Source of the DNA: Sphingobacteriales bacterium
GTDB lineage: Bacteria; Bacteroidota; Bacteroidia; Chitinophagales; JADIYW01
NCBI GenBank assembly: GCA_016699615.1
Contig: CP064984.1
Span: 2,824,001-2,888,000, forward strand
Direction: 5' to 3'
Length of the DNA: 64,000 nt
In this document: piece by piece, positions 20,470-29,154 of the stretch
Layout of the letters: every line of letters starts with the position of its first letter
How positions within the stretch are numbered: position 1 is the first letter of the stretch
Translations under genes and position numbers: made by a program
The notes under the pieces: generated by a model
What the model saw: only the letters and a program-made list of their open reading frames with translations
What the model was told of the DNA's origin: nothing
Database searches by the model: none

Positions 20470-21744
20470 ATGAAAAAAGTTCAAAAAACAGCAAAAATTA
20501 TAATATTTATATTCTGTCTATCATTTATATATACATCATGTAAGAAAGAAAATAATACAGAAATAATAAAATCATTAGAAGATTTTCATGTAAAAAAAAT
20601 AGATAAGGAACTTTCAAATTTATCTAAAGTATTTTCTGAAATTTTTAAAAATAATAGAAATGTAAATATTCTAAAGAAGGCTATATATCAAAAGAAAAAA
20701 GATGAAAATATTACAATTAAAGATTTTTATATATTTTATGATAAATACTCACCAAAAGTTCAATATACTAACAATCGAACAGGATTTTTTTATGATAGTT
20801 TTGAAGAAATGTTATATGATAAATATAACAATATTTCTTCAATAAGTTTAGATGATTTTAGAGAACTAATAAATACATATGATATGGCTATTTATTGGGA
20901 ATATATTGAAAAATGGAATGAAAGCACACAGCCAATAGTAGGTTATCCATTAACTGAAGAAGAAGAAGTAGGTAATGCCTATGATTTATTAACTTACAAG
21001 GTATATAATAATATAAAAGAAGAAATTGTAAATAGAGCATATATAAAAAACAATCCAGTAATTTTGATAAGACCAAATGAAGATTTTGAGAATAGTAGCC
21101 CAAATTATTATAGCAATATTCCTTATATATGGCTTAAAGATTTATTAAAAGATTCAGCTTTAGTAAATTCTAATCAAAGAACTGAAAAAGTTCAAGATGT
21201 ATTTGATAGATTTAGAATCGAAACAATTAATACTAATGGTAATGTATTTGATGGTAATGGTGGTCCAGAATTTAAATTTTTTAGAAATAGTCCAACAAGT
21301 TATACAACAGGTTTTTATGGATTTGCTACAATATTAACTCTTAATTTATCTGCAAGTGCAGCTGGTTCTACAAATGAGATAATAGTAGGTAATTATATTA
21401 ATAATATTTTACATGATAATTGGCATATTATTGATTTTAGATCATTAATTGGCACATATGAACAAGATGGTGGAGTAATAAAAAATCAACAAGTATCAGG
21501 CATTGGTATAAAAGCAGATGTATTAGGCATTCCAATTTTAAATATTTCATTTAGTTCCACAATAACTCGTAAAGACGATTTAATCGATAAATATGAAATG
21601 TATAGAAGTTCTTTTGTAAATAATGTTCAACTAAGACAGAATTGGGGATGGGGTTTTAGAACAATCAATTACAATGGAACACATATCCTACCGATTAGAA
21701 GAACTAATCATACAGATTTGACTATTACATATAGAAACTATTAA
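20470..21744 (+). CDS. Predicted lipoprotein of unknown function, cassette B
   Basis: This 424-aa protein starts with a lipoprotein signal (IIIFIFCLSFIYTSCKKE, candidate lipid-modified Cys at residue 24). The rest is Asn/Ile/Tyr-rich without a domain I recognise. Residues ~280-335 contain a small-residue, hydrophobic stretch (FYGFATILTLNLSASAAGSTNEI) followed by LHDNWHIIDF. It is the first gene of cassette B, behind leader copy B, and ends 2 nt before a barrel-like gene. A lipoprotein encoded directly before an outer-membrane barrel suggests the two act together at the outer membrane, which is inference from context only. Confidence 0.55.
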   Translation: MKKVQKTAKIIIFIFCLSFIYTSCKKENNTEIIKSLEDFHVKKIDKELSNLSKVFSEIFKNNRNVNILKKAIYQKKKDENITIKDFYIFYDKYSPKVQYTNNRTGFFYDSFEEMLYDKYNNISSISLDDFRELINTYDMAIYWEYIEKWNESTQPIVGYPLTEEEEVGNAYDLLTYKVYNNIKEEIVNRAYIKNNPVILIRPNEDFENSSPNYYSNIPYIWLKDLLKDSALVNSNQRTEKVQDVFDRFRIETINTNGNVFDGNGGPEFKFFRNSPTSYTTGFYGFATILTLNLSASAAGSTNEIIVGNYINNILHDNWHIIDFRSLIGTYEQDGGVIKNQQVSGIGIKADVLGIPILNISFSSTITRKDDLIDKYEMYRSSFVNNVQLRQNWGWGFRTINYNGTHILPIRRTNHTDLTITYRNY

Positions 21745-21746
21745 TT

Positions 21747-22544
21747 ATGAAATATATATATCTTCTATTACTAGTGCTAAACAATCTTTCGATATTTTGT
21801 AATAATAATTTGAAAGAAAAAAATATTGTAAATCAAAAGAAACACGAATTATCTATCGCTTTACATTATGCTCATCATAAATATGGAGATCATCCAACAA
21901 ATCAAATTAGACTTTTAGGACCAGATGATAGGTTCAACTACAATAATGTATATGATTCGGTAAATGTAGGAAAGAAAGTTGGACATGGAATAGGGCTTAG
22001 AGTTCAGTATAATTATTTTTTGAAACCTAAAATATTCTTATCTACATCTGTAAATTTATTTTTCTATAAACCAGCAGTTGTAAAATTTGATTGGACAAAA
22101 AATTCTAATACATTTCCATATGATTTGTATCATCCAATCTTGAGTCATAGCCAAAGAAGTGGAAAAGTTGCATATACTGCAAATCAAACATATGTAGATA
22201 TAGGTATTGGTTTTATACCAATTCAAAAGAATAAGTTTAACTGGAGAATTGGAATAGGATTTGGATTGGGATATCATTTCTATACAGATCCAATTGTTGA
22301 TTGGTCATATGATTTCGTTTATGTACCAGAATTAAATGAAACGTATTTAAATTTTCATGGATTTAGACCATATGTTTTAAATTCTATACTATATGGCGGT
22401 TTTGCAGAAACTTCATTAAACTATGAGTTAATAAAGGACAAAATATCATTAGGAATAAATTACAAGTTTTTATATGCAAAAAAATATAAGCAAGATGGAG
22501 TATATCCACAAAGTTTTGGACTAATTTGTAATATAAAATTATAA
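21747..22544 (+). CDS. Predicted outer-membrane beta-barrel protein, cassette B
   Basis: This 265-aa protein has a signal-like N-terminus (MKYIYLLLLVLNNLSIFCNN) and many amphipathic strands: ELSIALHYAHHKYG, GIGLRVQYNYFL, IFLSTSVNLFFY, TYVDIGIGFIPI, FNWRIGIGFGLGYHFY and ISLGINYKFLYAKKY. The last strand ends GLICNIKL. The layout matches small Bacteroidota barrel porin-like proteins. It starts 2 nt after the lipoprotein stop, so translation is probably coupled, and a terminator follows at 22551. It corresponds by position to the barrel gene at 19508. The function is unknown. Confidence 0.62.
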   Translation: MKYIYLLLLVLNNLSIFCNNNLKEKNIVNQKKHELSIALHYAHHKYGDHPTNQIRLLGPDDRFNYNNVYDSVNVGKKVGHGIGLRVQYNYFLKPKIFLSTSVNLFFYKPAVVKFDWTKNSNTFPYDLYHPILSHSQRSGKVAYTANQTYVDIGIGFIPIQKNKFNWRIGIGFGLGYHFYTDPIVDWSYDFVYVPELNETYLNFHGFRPYVLNSILYGGFAETSLNYELIKDKISLGINYKFLYAKKYKQDGVYPQSFGLICNIKL

Positions 22545-22550
22545 TTTTAA

Positions 22551-22576
22551 GGCTACCTAAAAGGTAGCCTTTTTTG
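22551..22576 (+). terminator. Rho-independent terminator after cassette B
   Basis: GGCTACCT AAA AGGTAGCC hairpin followed by six Ts. It also lies just past the 3' end of the convergent WbqC gene, whose own strand has a weaker T-tail. Confidence 0.8.
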
Positions 22577-22578
22577 TA

Positions 22579-23187
22579 TTATGATAATAGATAATTTTTG
22601 GATGCTTTGCTACCAAGATTAAAAAGTAAATCTATAATACTTAAGTTGTTTTGAAACTCAAACCTATCAGAAAAAACTTGAAGATAAGGTTCACAAGTTT
22701 GTTCTTTATCGATGATGATGGATTGATATTTTTGTTCATTTTGCTTTTTGATTTCTAATTTCTTTAAATCAATTTTTTGGTTAATCCAATTGTGCAATGC
22801 AATGTTGAGCTGATACAAATACTCATACTCAGATTGATAAAATTGTTTTAAATCATCTTCATAAAATTCAAAAAATGGTGAACGTCTATAAGCTGAAATA
22901 ATACTAGTCCAATGGTCTTTTTGCCATTTTTCAGCATAAGAAATTTTAATATCAGCATATTTTCTATGTTCAATTCCTTGATGAATTAGTGGAATACTCA
23001 CTCTTAGCGCACCATTTGCAGCGAGAATATATGTTCTGTTTGTGAATGATGTTTTGGGATACTGTTGAGTAATATCAAAGTATGTATTTTCTGTGTTTGC
23101 ATATATTTTGTATGCCGAAATTGGTGCAAGGTATAAAGGTTCTGTTGTTAAAATATTATCCATACTTAAAAAATTATTGATATACAA
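22579..23187 (-). CDS. WbqC family protein
   Basis: The 202-aa protein shows the WbqC-like pattern: LAPISAYKIYANTENTYFDI, FTNRTYILAANGALRVSIPL, then YAEKWQKDHWTSIISAYRRSPFFEFYEDDL. Members are often found in surface-polysaccharide loci and are thought to act in sugar or lipopolysaccharide modification, but the reaction is not established. The start at 23187 is 25 nt from the divergent acyltransferase start at 23213, so promoters of the two genes must be very close together. The length is normal for the family. Confidence 0.78.
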   Translation of the reverse strand: MYINNFLSMDNILTTEPLYLAPISAYKIYANTENTYFDITQQYPKTSFTNRTYILAANGALRVSIPLIHQGIEHRKYADIKISYAEKWQKDHWTSIISAYRRSPFFEFYEDDLKQFYQSEYEYLYQLNIALHNWINQKIDLKKLEIKKQNEQKYQSIIIDKEQTCEPYLQVFSDRFEFQNNLSIIDLLFNLGSKASKNYLLS

Positions 23188-23212
23188 TTGTATTTTATAT
23201 TTTTATAACCAG

Positions 23213-24106
23213 ATGATAAAAAAAATATTGACAAAAGTACTCATTTTTATTTTGATTCTATTTTCCAAGACTCCAAGTTTTTTTCTAAATCTATTGAAAT
23301 ATTTTATTTATATATTATTATATAGAATAATAAATTATAGACTTGATGTAGTTCGCGTAAATCTTTTTTCAGCATTTCCAGATAAGTCCAGTTTTGAATT
23401 ACAATATATAGAACAGAATTTTTACAAAAATTTATCAAATATCATTGTTCAAAACATACAATCTATTTCATTTTCTAAAGATGAATTGAAAAGTAAAATT
23501 TGGCTACATCATCAAGCAAAGTTAGATTTGATGAATGCAGAAAAACTAAATAAAAATATTTTTGTGGTTACAGCACATTATGGAAATTGGGAATATGCCG
23601 TATTGTTGACAAGCTTAGAAACAAAACTACAAACGTATGGTATTTACAAACAATTAAATAATGAAACATTTGATAAATTTATTAAACAAAATAGAGGCAG
23701 ATTTGGATTGAAATTAATTGATACGAATGACATCAAAGAAAATATAAGTAGCTATAATTCTACGAATAGTATTTTCTGTTTTATTGCAGATCAAACTCCA
23801 GTAAATGTTGATAAATCTTACATGACAAAATTCTTAAGAGTTCCAGAAACACCATTTTACAAAGGCTTTGCAGAGTTAGCAAAAACATCTAATGCAACTG
23901 TGTTTTATGCATCTATTCAAAATATTGATGCACAACATTACGAAATAAAATTTGAAAGAATTACTGATGATGCAAGTCAATCTACAGTTGATGAAATGTT
24001 GTCTAAGTATGTTGAATATTTAGAAAAAGACATTATTGTAAAACCTGAATTCTGGCTTTGGACACACAAACGTTGGAAAAGAGCTGGCTTGAAATACAAA
24101 AATTAA
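23213..24106 (+). CDS. LpxL/HtrB-like lysophospholipid or lipid A acyltransferase
   Basis: This 297-aa protein has an N-terminal hydrophobic anchor (ILTKVLIFILILF and following) and the acyltransferase catalytic block VTAHYGNWEYAVLL (HX4E). Further blocks are FCFIADQTPVNVDKSY and a C-terminal EFWLWTHKRWKR, all characteristic of the LpxL/HtrB family that adds secondary acyl chains to lipid A. I chose ATG 23213 (MIKKILTKV) over an upstream extension to 23093, because the extension would overlap the divergent WbqC gene and is not hydrophobic. The acyl acceptor could also be an ornithine- or amino-lipid precursor in Bacteroidota. Confidence 0.82.
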   Translation: MIKKILTKVLIFILILFSKTPSFFLNLLKYFIYILLYRIINYRLDVVRVNLFSAFPDKSSFELQYIEQNFYKNLSNIIVQNIQSISFSKDELKSKIWLHHQAKLDLMNAEKLNKNIFVVTAHYGNWEYAVLLTSLETKLQTYGIYKQLNNETFDKFIKQNRGRFGLKLIDTNDIKENISSYNSTNSIFCFIADQTPVNVDKSYMTKFLRVPETPFYKGFAELAKTSNATVFYASIQNIDAQHYEIKFERITDDASQSTVDEMLSKYVEYLEKDIIVKPEFWLWTHKRWKRAGLKYKN

Positions 24107-25275
24107 TTGTACTCAAAAGTACCATGCTCTGATTGTATCGTTACTTTTTTATTTTCAGAACTTTCAACGTAACCAATAATTTGTGCATCTACATTATATG
24201 ATTTAGAAATAGCAATAATAGTTTCTGCAAAATTTGCATCACAATATATTTCCATTCTACTGCCACAATTAAATACTTGATACATTTCTTTCCAATTGGT
24301 ATTACTTTCTTTTTGTATTAGTTTAAATAATGGCGGAATATTAAATAAATTATTTTTAATGATATGTAAGTTGTTTATATAATGTAATACTTTTGTTTGT
24401 GCACCACCACTACAATGTATTATTCCATTGATATTTTTTACACCAATTTCTGATATTACTTTTTTGATAATTGGCGCATATGTTCGAGTAGGAGAGAGCA
24501 CTAATTTTCCAGCATCTAAAGGTGTGTCATCTATTTTTTCTGTTACTAATTTTGTGCCTGCGTAGATGTATTTATTATCTGTATTTGGATCAAAGCACTC
24601 AGGATATTTTGTGGCATATATTTTTGAAAATACATCATGTCTTGCTGATGTCAAGCCATTACTGCCCATTCCACCATTGTATTCTTGTTCATAACTTGCT
24701 TGTCCGTATGATGCCAAACCAATGATTACATTTCCAGCTTTTATATTAGAATTATTTATTACATCATTTCTTTTCATTCTTGCTGTCATTACTGCATCTA
24801 CAGAAATGGTACGAATTACATCACCCATGTCTGCTGTTTCTCCACCCATCGGAATGATATTTACATCATATTCACGTAATAATTCTACAACTTCATTTGT
24901 ACCATCAATGATTGTTTTTATCACATCACCACTAATTAGATGTTTATTCCTATTAATTATTGATGACAATAAAAAATTACTTGTTGCTCCAACACAGATT
25001 AAGTCGTCTGTATTCATAACAATTGCATCTTGTGCTATGCCTTTCCACACAGACAAGTCGCCTGTTTCTCTCCAATAGATATATGCTAACACTGATTTTG
25101 TGCCTGCACCATCAGCATGAATTATACTACAATAATCATCATCATTGGTGAGATAATCAGGATAGATTTTGCAAAACGCTTGAGGAAATAAGCCTTTGTC
25201 TTCATTTTTGATAGCTGCGTGTACATCATCTTTTGTAGCAGATACGCCTCGCTGATTGTATTTTTCTGAAATCAT
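24103..25275 (-). CDS. purM: Phosphoribosylformylglycinamidine cyclo-ligase (AIR synthetase)
   Basis: Starting at ATG 25275 (MISEKYNQRGVSATKDDVHAAI), the 390-aa protein has PurM blocks HADGAGTKSVLAYIYW, AQDAIVMNTDDLICVGA, PMGGETADMGDVIRT, GLASYGQASYEQEYNGGMGSNG and HCSGGAQTKVLHYINN. It converts FGAM to AIR with ATP in purine synthesis. The extended ~390-aa form is the Bacteroidota type. An in-frame TTG at 25287 would overlap the upstream DUF1569 gene and adds only four residues, so I prefer the ATG. The 3' end overlaps the acyltransferase stop by 4 nt on the opposite strand. Confidence 0.92.
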   Translation of the reverse strand: MISEKYNQRGVSATKDDVHAAIKNEDKGLFPQAFCKIYPDYLTNDDDYCSIIHADGAGTKSVLAYIYWRETGDLSVWKGIAQDAIVMNTDDLICVGATSNFLLSSIINRNKHLISGDVIKTIIDGTNEVVELLREYDVNIIPMGGETADMGDVIRTISVDAVMTARMKRNDVINNSNIKAGNVIIGLASYGQASYEQEYNGGMGSNGLTSARHDVFSKIYATKYPECFDPNTDNKYIYAGTKLVTEKIDDTPLDAGKLVLSPTRTYAPIIKKVISEIGVKNINGIIHCSGGAQTKVLHYINNLHIIKNNLFNIPPLFKLIQKESNTNWKEMYQVFNCGSRMEIYCDANFAETIIAISKSYNVDAQIIGYVESSENKKVTIQSEHGTFEYN

Positions 25276-25276
25276 T

Positions 25277-25720
25277 TTATACGCCAAATTGTTTTAAATG
25301 GTGATCAAAGTGTTTGTACATAGCTTTGCCCCAAGTTGCTTTATCCATTACACCAAAAACTGGATGAGAGCCAGAAAAATCATTACTATTAATAAACTCA
25401 TTTACCACATTGATTGTTGCTTGTGTTGTTTGTTCAAATTGTGGATCATCTTTTACAATAAAATCTTTAGCAGTTACCATGTTTCTTGGCCAAGGTATTA
25501 TATCTATTAATAATTTTCTTGCAATTGGATTGGCAGATAAATAGTATAATTTGTCTTTTGGTAGTTGTAATTTATTTATAGGTACAGAAAATGCTATCGA
25601 CATGTGTTTCAACATTTGTGAAACACTCATAGTTCCCCATTTTCTTTCACTATTGCTTTTTAGCTGATTTATTCTTGAAAATATTTCTTGTTGAGTACTC
25701 TTATCTAATAAAGTCTTCAT
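25277..25720 (-). CDS. DUF1569 (DinB-like) protein, paralogue 1
   Basis: The 147-aa protein matches DUF1569 of the DinB/YfiT superfamily: ERKWGTMSVSQMLKHMSIAFSVP with a metal-site His, DFSGSHPVFGVMDKATWGKAMYKHFDHHLKQFGV with the distal His cluster. It probably folds as a four-helix bundle with a metal site. The biological role is unknown. It lies immediately upstream of purM with 1 nt between stop and ATG, suggesting coupled translation. A second DUF1569 gene occurs at 28660. Confidence 0.8.
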   Translation of the reverse strand: MKTLLDKSTQQEIFSRINQLKSNSERKWGTMSVSQMLKHMSIAFSVPINKLQLPKDKLYYLSANPIARKLLIDIIPWPRNMVTAKDFIVKDDPQFEQTTQATINVVNEFINSNDFSGSHPVFGVMDKATWGKAMYKHFDHHLKQFGV

Positions 25721-25764
25721 TTCTAAAATCTTTCTACAAATTTAATCAATATTCAATAACAGAG

Positions 25765-26193
25765 TTAGTTTATGTTATTTAGATTTTCAGCAACAAATAG
25801 TTCACAGTATTTTTTAATCATAGCGCTTACTTTTTTAAACGCTTCCATAATTTCTTCTTCTGTTCCTGTTGCTTTCGCTGGGTCAGGAAAATTATAATGA
25901 AATAATTTTGCATCTGTAGGAAAATATGGACAGTTTTCTTTTGCATTATCACAAACTGTAATGACATAACTAAAATTTATGTCATTATATTCATTGATAT
26001 GATTTGATGTATGATGAGCAATATCTATTCCATCAGCTTTCATTATTTCAATAGCACGAGGATTTACGCCGTGTGTTTCTATGCCTGCACTAAATATTTT
26101 TATTTTTCTTCCATCTGTAAGTTGTTCTAAGTAGCCATGTGCAATTTGACTTCTACAACTATTTCCTGTACACAATACTAATATATTAATCAT
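25765..26193 (-). CDS. arsC: Arsenate reductase / low-molecular-weight phosphatase family
   Basis: From ATG 26193 the 142-aa protein reads MINILVLCTGNSCRSQIAHG, the CX5R P-loop of the thioredoxin-coupled arsenate reductase and LMW phosphatase fold. Two further cysteines (VITVCDNAKENCPYF) fit the redox relay, and FPDPAKATG carries the catalytic DP. It reduces arsenate to arsenite or dephosphorylates proteins. The cysteine relay favours the former. The start ATG overlaps the TGA of a small upstream membrane-protein ORF (ATGA), which decides this start over a longer open frame reaching 26223. Confidence 0.85.
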   Translation of the reverse strand: MINILVLCTGNSCRSQIAHGYLEQLTDGRKIKIFSAGIETHGVNPRAIEIMKADGIDIAHHTSNHINEYNDINFSYVITVCDNAKENCPYFPTDAKLFHYNFPDPAKATGTEEEIMEAFKKVSAMIKKYCELFVAENLNNIN

Positions 26194-26321
26194 ACCAACA
26201 ACCAAATTAAATTTATTATACAAAATTTAGGATCAAATCCCCAAATCAACTGAAGAATAGTTAGTGATGAAATGATTAAAAGTGGTTTCTTATATTTTAA
26301 TAAAAATTGTTTTACCTGCAT
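26190..26321 (-). CDS. Small membrane protein (43 aa) translationally coupled to arsC
   Basis: A short minus-strand ORF, ATG 26319-26321 to TGA 26190-26192. It encodes MQVKQFLLKYKKP, then a hydrophobic helix (LLIISSLTILQLIWGFDP) and a second hydrophobic stretch (CIINLIWLLV). Positive charges before the helix predict an N-in single- or double-pass inner-membrane protein. The stop overlaps the arsC start as ATGA, strong evidence for co-translation. The role is unknown. It could help an arsenite or phosphate transporter or regulate ArsC at the membrane, which is speculation. Confidence 0.55.
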   Translation of the reverse strand: MQVKQFLLKYKKPLLIISSLTILQLIWGFDPKFCIINLIWLLV

Positions 26322-26482
26322 AGCTACTATTCCTTATTTTTTTATTTTAATGCATAATTACTATCAAAAATAATATATTGCAATATTACAATATTTTTTC
26401 CCATTCTTTTTATACATACTTATCATTTGTTTTTTGTGAATTTATGAGAAGAATATTATTTATCTTGTACAAAAAATAGGAT

Positions 26483-27253
26483 ATGTTTCAGTCAAATTTA
26501 TTTAAAGACAAAATAGTTTTAGTAACTGGTGGTGGCAGTGGTATTGGATATACTATTGCCAAACAATATTTAGAATTAGGTGCTACAGTATATATAGCAT
26601 CAAGAAATCCAGAAAAGATAAGTAAGGCAATAAACGAATTGGCTGAATTTGGCAATGTAAAAAGTGCCATTGCAGATATTAGAGAACCAGAACAAATTGA
26701 GAAATTAGCAAATCAAATTAAAGAAGAAAGTGGAAGATTAGATATACTAATTAATAATGCTGGTGGGCAATTTCCTGCTGCATCAGAAAATATATCTTAT
26801 AATGGATTTAGAGCTGTTATTACAAATAATTTAATTGGTACTTTTTATGTAACACAAATTATGGCTAAAACATTCTTTATTCCACAACAAGATGGAAATA
26901 TTGTAAATATAATTGCTAATATATTTAGAGGATTTCCTGGTATGGTACACACAGGTGCAGCTCGCGCTGGCGTTGATAATATGACAAAAACACTTGCTAT
27001 AGAATGGACAAGGTATAATATTAGAATAAATGCAGTAGCACCAGGTATTATTTTATCTTCTGGCTTAGATACCTATCCACCAGCAATTCTAAAAGGAATT
27101 ACAGACAGCATTCCAAATAAAAGAATGGGCACAATGGAAGAAGTTGGCTGGTCGGTTTTATTTTTATCATCGCCGATGGCAACATATATAAATGGCGAAA
27201 CACTTTATGTTGATGGTGGCAACAGACTCTGGGGCGACCAATGGAAGATGTGA
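26483..27253 (+). CDS. SDR family oxidoreductase (2,4-dienoyl-CoA/enoyl-CoA reductase-like)
   Basis: The 256-aa Rossmann protein has the cofactor motif VTGGGSGIGYTIA, NNAG (ILINNAGGQFPAAS) and the SDR C-terminal AVAPG and YVDGGNRLWG. At the usual YxxxK site it has HTGAARAGVDNMTK, so the catalytic Tyr is replaced, as in the peroxisomal 2,4-dienoyl-CoA reductase and trans-2-enoyl-CoA reductase branch. NADPH use is suggested by the Arg in YIASRNPEK. A role in fatty-acyl-CoA reduction is inferred from that branch. Neighbours do not narrow it down. Confidence 0.78.
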   Translation: MFQSNLFKDKIVLVTGGGSGIGYTIAKQYLELGATVYIASRNPEKISKAINELAEFGNVKSAIADIREPEQIEKLANQIKEESGRLDILINNAGGQFPAASENISYNGFRAVITNNLIGTFYVTQIMAKTFFIPQQDGNIVNIIANIFRGFPGMVHTGAARAGVDNMTKTLAIEWTRYNIRINAVAPGIILSSGLDTYPPAILKGITDSIPNKRMGTMEEVGWSVLFLSSPMATYINGETLYVDGGNRLWGDQWKM

Positions 27254-27320
27254 AGGACTTCGTTGACTAATGATTATAATGAATAATTATTAGATAACGT
27301 TAAAATCAATATCTTGCAAC

Positions 27321-28663
27321 ATGCAACTCAAAGGTACGTATAAAGAAATTTGGACAATAAGTTTTCCAATTATTGTTGGCAGTTTGGCGCATAGTATCAA
27401 TCAAATTATAGATGCAGCATATTTAGGCAATTATTCAAAAATTTCTCTAGATGCTGTTACATTAGCTGGAATTTTCTTTTTAAATATTACATTCATTGCA
27501 GGCGGATTTGCTCGTGGTACACAAGTAATTATTGCAAGACATGCTGGCGAACAAAACAACGAAAAAATTGGTTCTGCATTCGACCATTTATTACTCATTG
27601 GTGTTGTACTTTCTTTTGTTGTAATGATACTCTTGTATTTTTGTCTAAATTGGTTGTCGAGAGTTTGGTTCAATCAAAAGCTATACAAGATGATATAAAA
27701 ATTTATCTTTCTATTTTAAATCTTATTGTACCATTTGCAATAGCTAGTTTTTGTTTTAATGCATTTTTTGCAGGCATAGGTAAAACAAAAGTTATAACTT
27801 ATTCTACAATTGCCTTGACAATAACAAATATTGTATTAGGTTATGCATTGATTTATGGAAAATTTGGGTTTGAGTCTATGGGAATAAAAGGTGCAGCTAT
27901 ATCTACAGCAATTGCAGATGTGGTAATGTTTCTTGTATATGTTGCCTATTTTGTAAACTATAAATATCATATAAAATATAAAGTATTTAAGTTTAAAGAA
28001 ATACATTTAAAAACAATAAAAAAGATTTTGAATCTATCATCGCCAATAGTATTGCAAAATATAATTGGTATTACATCATGGCAATATTTCTTTTTATCTA
28101 TAGAAAAATTAGGCGAAGATGAGTTGGCAGTTTCTGGCATATTAAAAACATTATTTGTTTTTCTTGGAATTCCAGTTTGGAGCATATCATCAACCTCAAA
28201 TACGATGATAAGTAATATTATTGGGCAAAATAAAATAGAGCTAGTAAAGCCAGCACTCAATAAATTATTGATTTTTACGGTAAGTATATCATTAACCATG
28301 AATCTAATTATTGTTTTATTTCCAACCTATACAATTGGATTATTTACAGATGATATTGCTTTATTAAACGCATCAATAGCACCATTCTATACTTTGATGA
28401 TTGGTTTGCTATTCTTCTCATCAGCAATGATAATGAACCAAGTAATAATAGGTACAGGCAATACAACTACACCAGCAATAGTAGAATTAGTATGTGCAGT
28501 TGCCTATGTTGCTTATTGCTATTATTTTATTAAGCTACATCAATATCCATTATACATTGCTTGGGGTTGCGAGGTAGTATATTGGGTTTGTTTACTATTA
28601 TTCAATGTTGTGTATTGGAATAGTAATTTATGGAAACGAAATATTAAGTCAGTAAATAATTAG
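27321..28663 (+). CDS. MATE family efflux transporter, frameshifted
   Basis: The N-terminal frame (27321-27698) begins TYKEIWTISFPIIVGSLAHSINQIIDAAYLG and the second frame (to 28663) continues with the remaining helices, including FAIASFCFNAFFAGIGKTK and SSPIVLQNIIGITSWQYFF. The frames overlap at 27641-27698, and a missing T near 27670 would join them as SRVLVQSKAIQDD. The full product is ~448 residues with about 12 membrane helices in two repeats, a normal MATE antiporter exporting drugs or metabolites with Na+ or H+. It follows the SDR gene in the same direction. The substrate is unknown. Confidence 0.85.
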
Positions 28664-29148
28664 TATGCAATACTAAATTGCGAGAAATGGTGCGCAAAAT
28701 GCTTGTACTGAAAAATCAACCATTCTCCTTTGTTGATTTGTCCAAAGATTGGATGTAGTGCTGTGTCAAAATCTTCTTCATTTATTTTTGATAAGAAAGC
28801 TTCTATTGTTTCTTTCAATAATAATTTTGCTTCTGCAATATTTTTTGTACTCAGCTCTGGTACCTTATCTTTAGGTAGTAAAGGAAACTTAAAGCCTTGC
28901 ATCATACCATAATTTGAATGAAGAAATTCTCTATTCTTTTCTAATTTTTCTTCTGGTGTAAAAAGTGGCAAATTAATTCTGCCTAATGGAAAGGTAAGCA
29001 CCAATGCTAAATGTTCCAACATATGATGTGATGTCATCAAGCCCCAATTTGCTTGCTCATTACCGTTAATAGCATCTATTTTATCAAATACATCAGTAGC
29101 AAAATATTGTTCGATATCTGTTGGAATATTTAAAATTGGTCTATCCAT
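28660..29148 (-). CDS. DUF1569 (DinB-like) protein, paralogue 2
   Basis: The 162-aa protein shares the pattern of the gene at 25277: ANWGLMTSHHMLEHLALVLTFPLG at the first His cluster and TALHPIFGQINKGEWLIFQYKHFAHHFSQF at the second. It is the last gene of a minus-strand run pyrE, DUF445, DUF1569. The 3' end overlaps the MATE stop by 4 nt on the opposite strand. The function is unknown. Confidence 0.76.
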   Translation of the reverse strand: MDRPILNIPTDIEQYFATDVFDKIDAINGNEQANWGLMTSHHMLEHLALVLTFPLGRINLPLFTPEEKLEKNREFLHSNYGMMQGFKFPLLPKDKVPELSTKNIAEAKLLLKETIEAFLSKINEEDFDTALHPIFGQINKGEWLIFQYKHFAHHFSQFSIAY

Positions 29149-29154
29149 TTTTGA

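Larger units (their letters stand above)
20170..20490 (+). repeat. Leader repeat, copy B
   Basis: Second copy of the ~300-bp leader found at 18985-19320, including the terminator hairpin, TATCTTTG, heptamer array, CCTTA/TAAGG hairpin and MKKVQ start. Differences are scattered substitutions, A/T-run length changes and a shorter heptamer array. Confidence 0.85.

Noticed and set aside
23093..23212. N-terminal extension of the acyltransferase to 23093
   Set aside because: It would overlap the divergent WbqC gene by 95 bp and precede the natural hydrophobic N-terminus. ATG 23213 is the better start.
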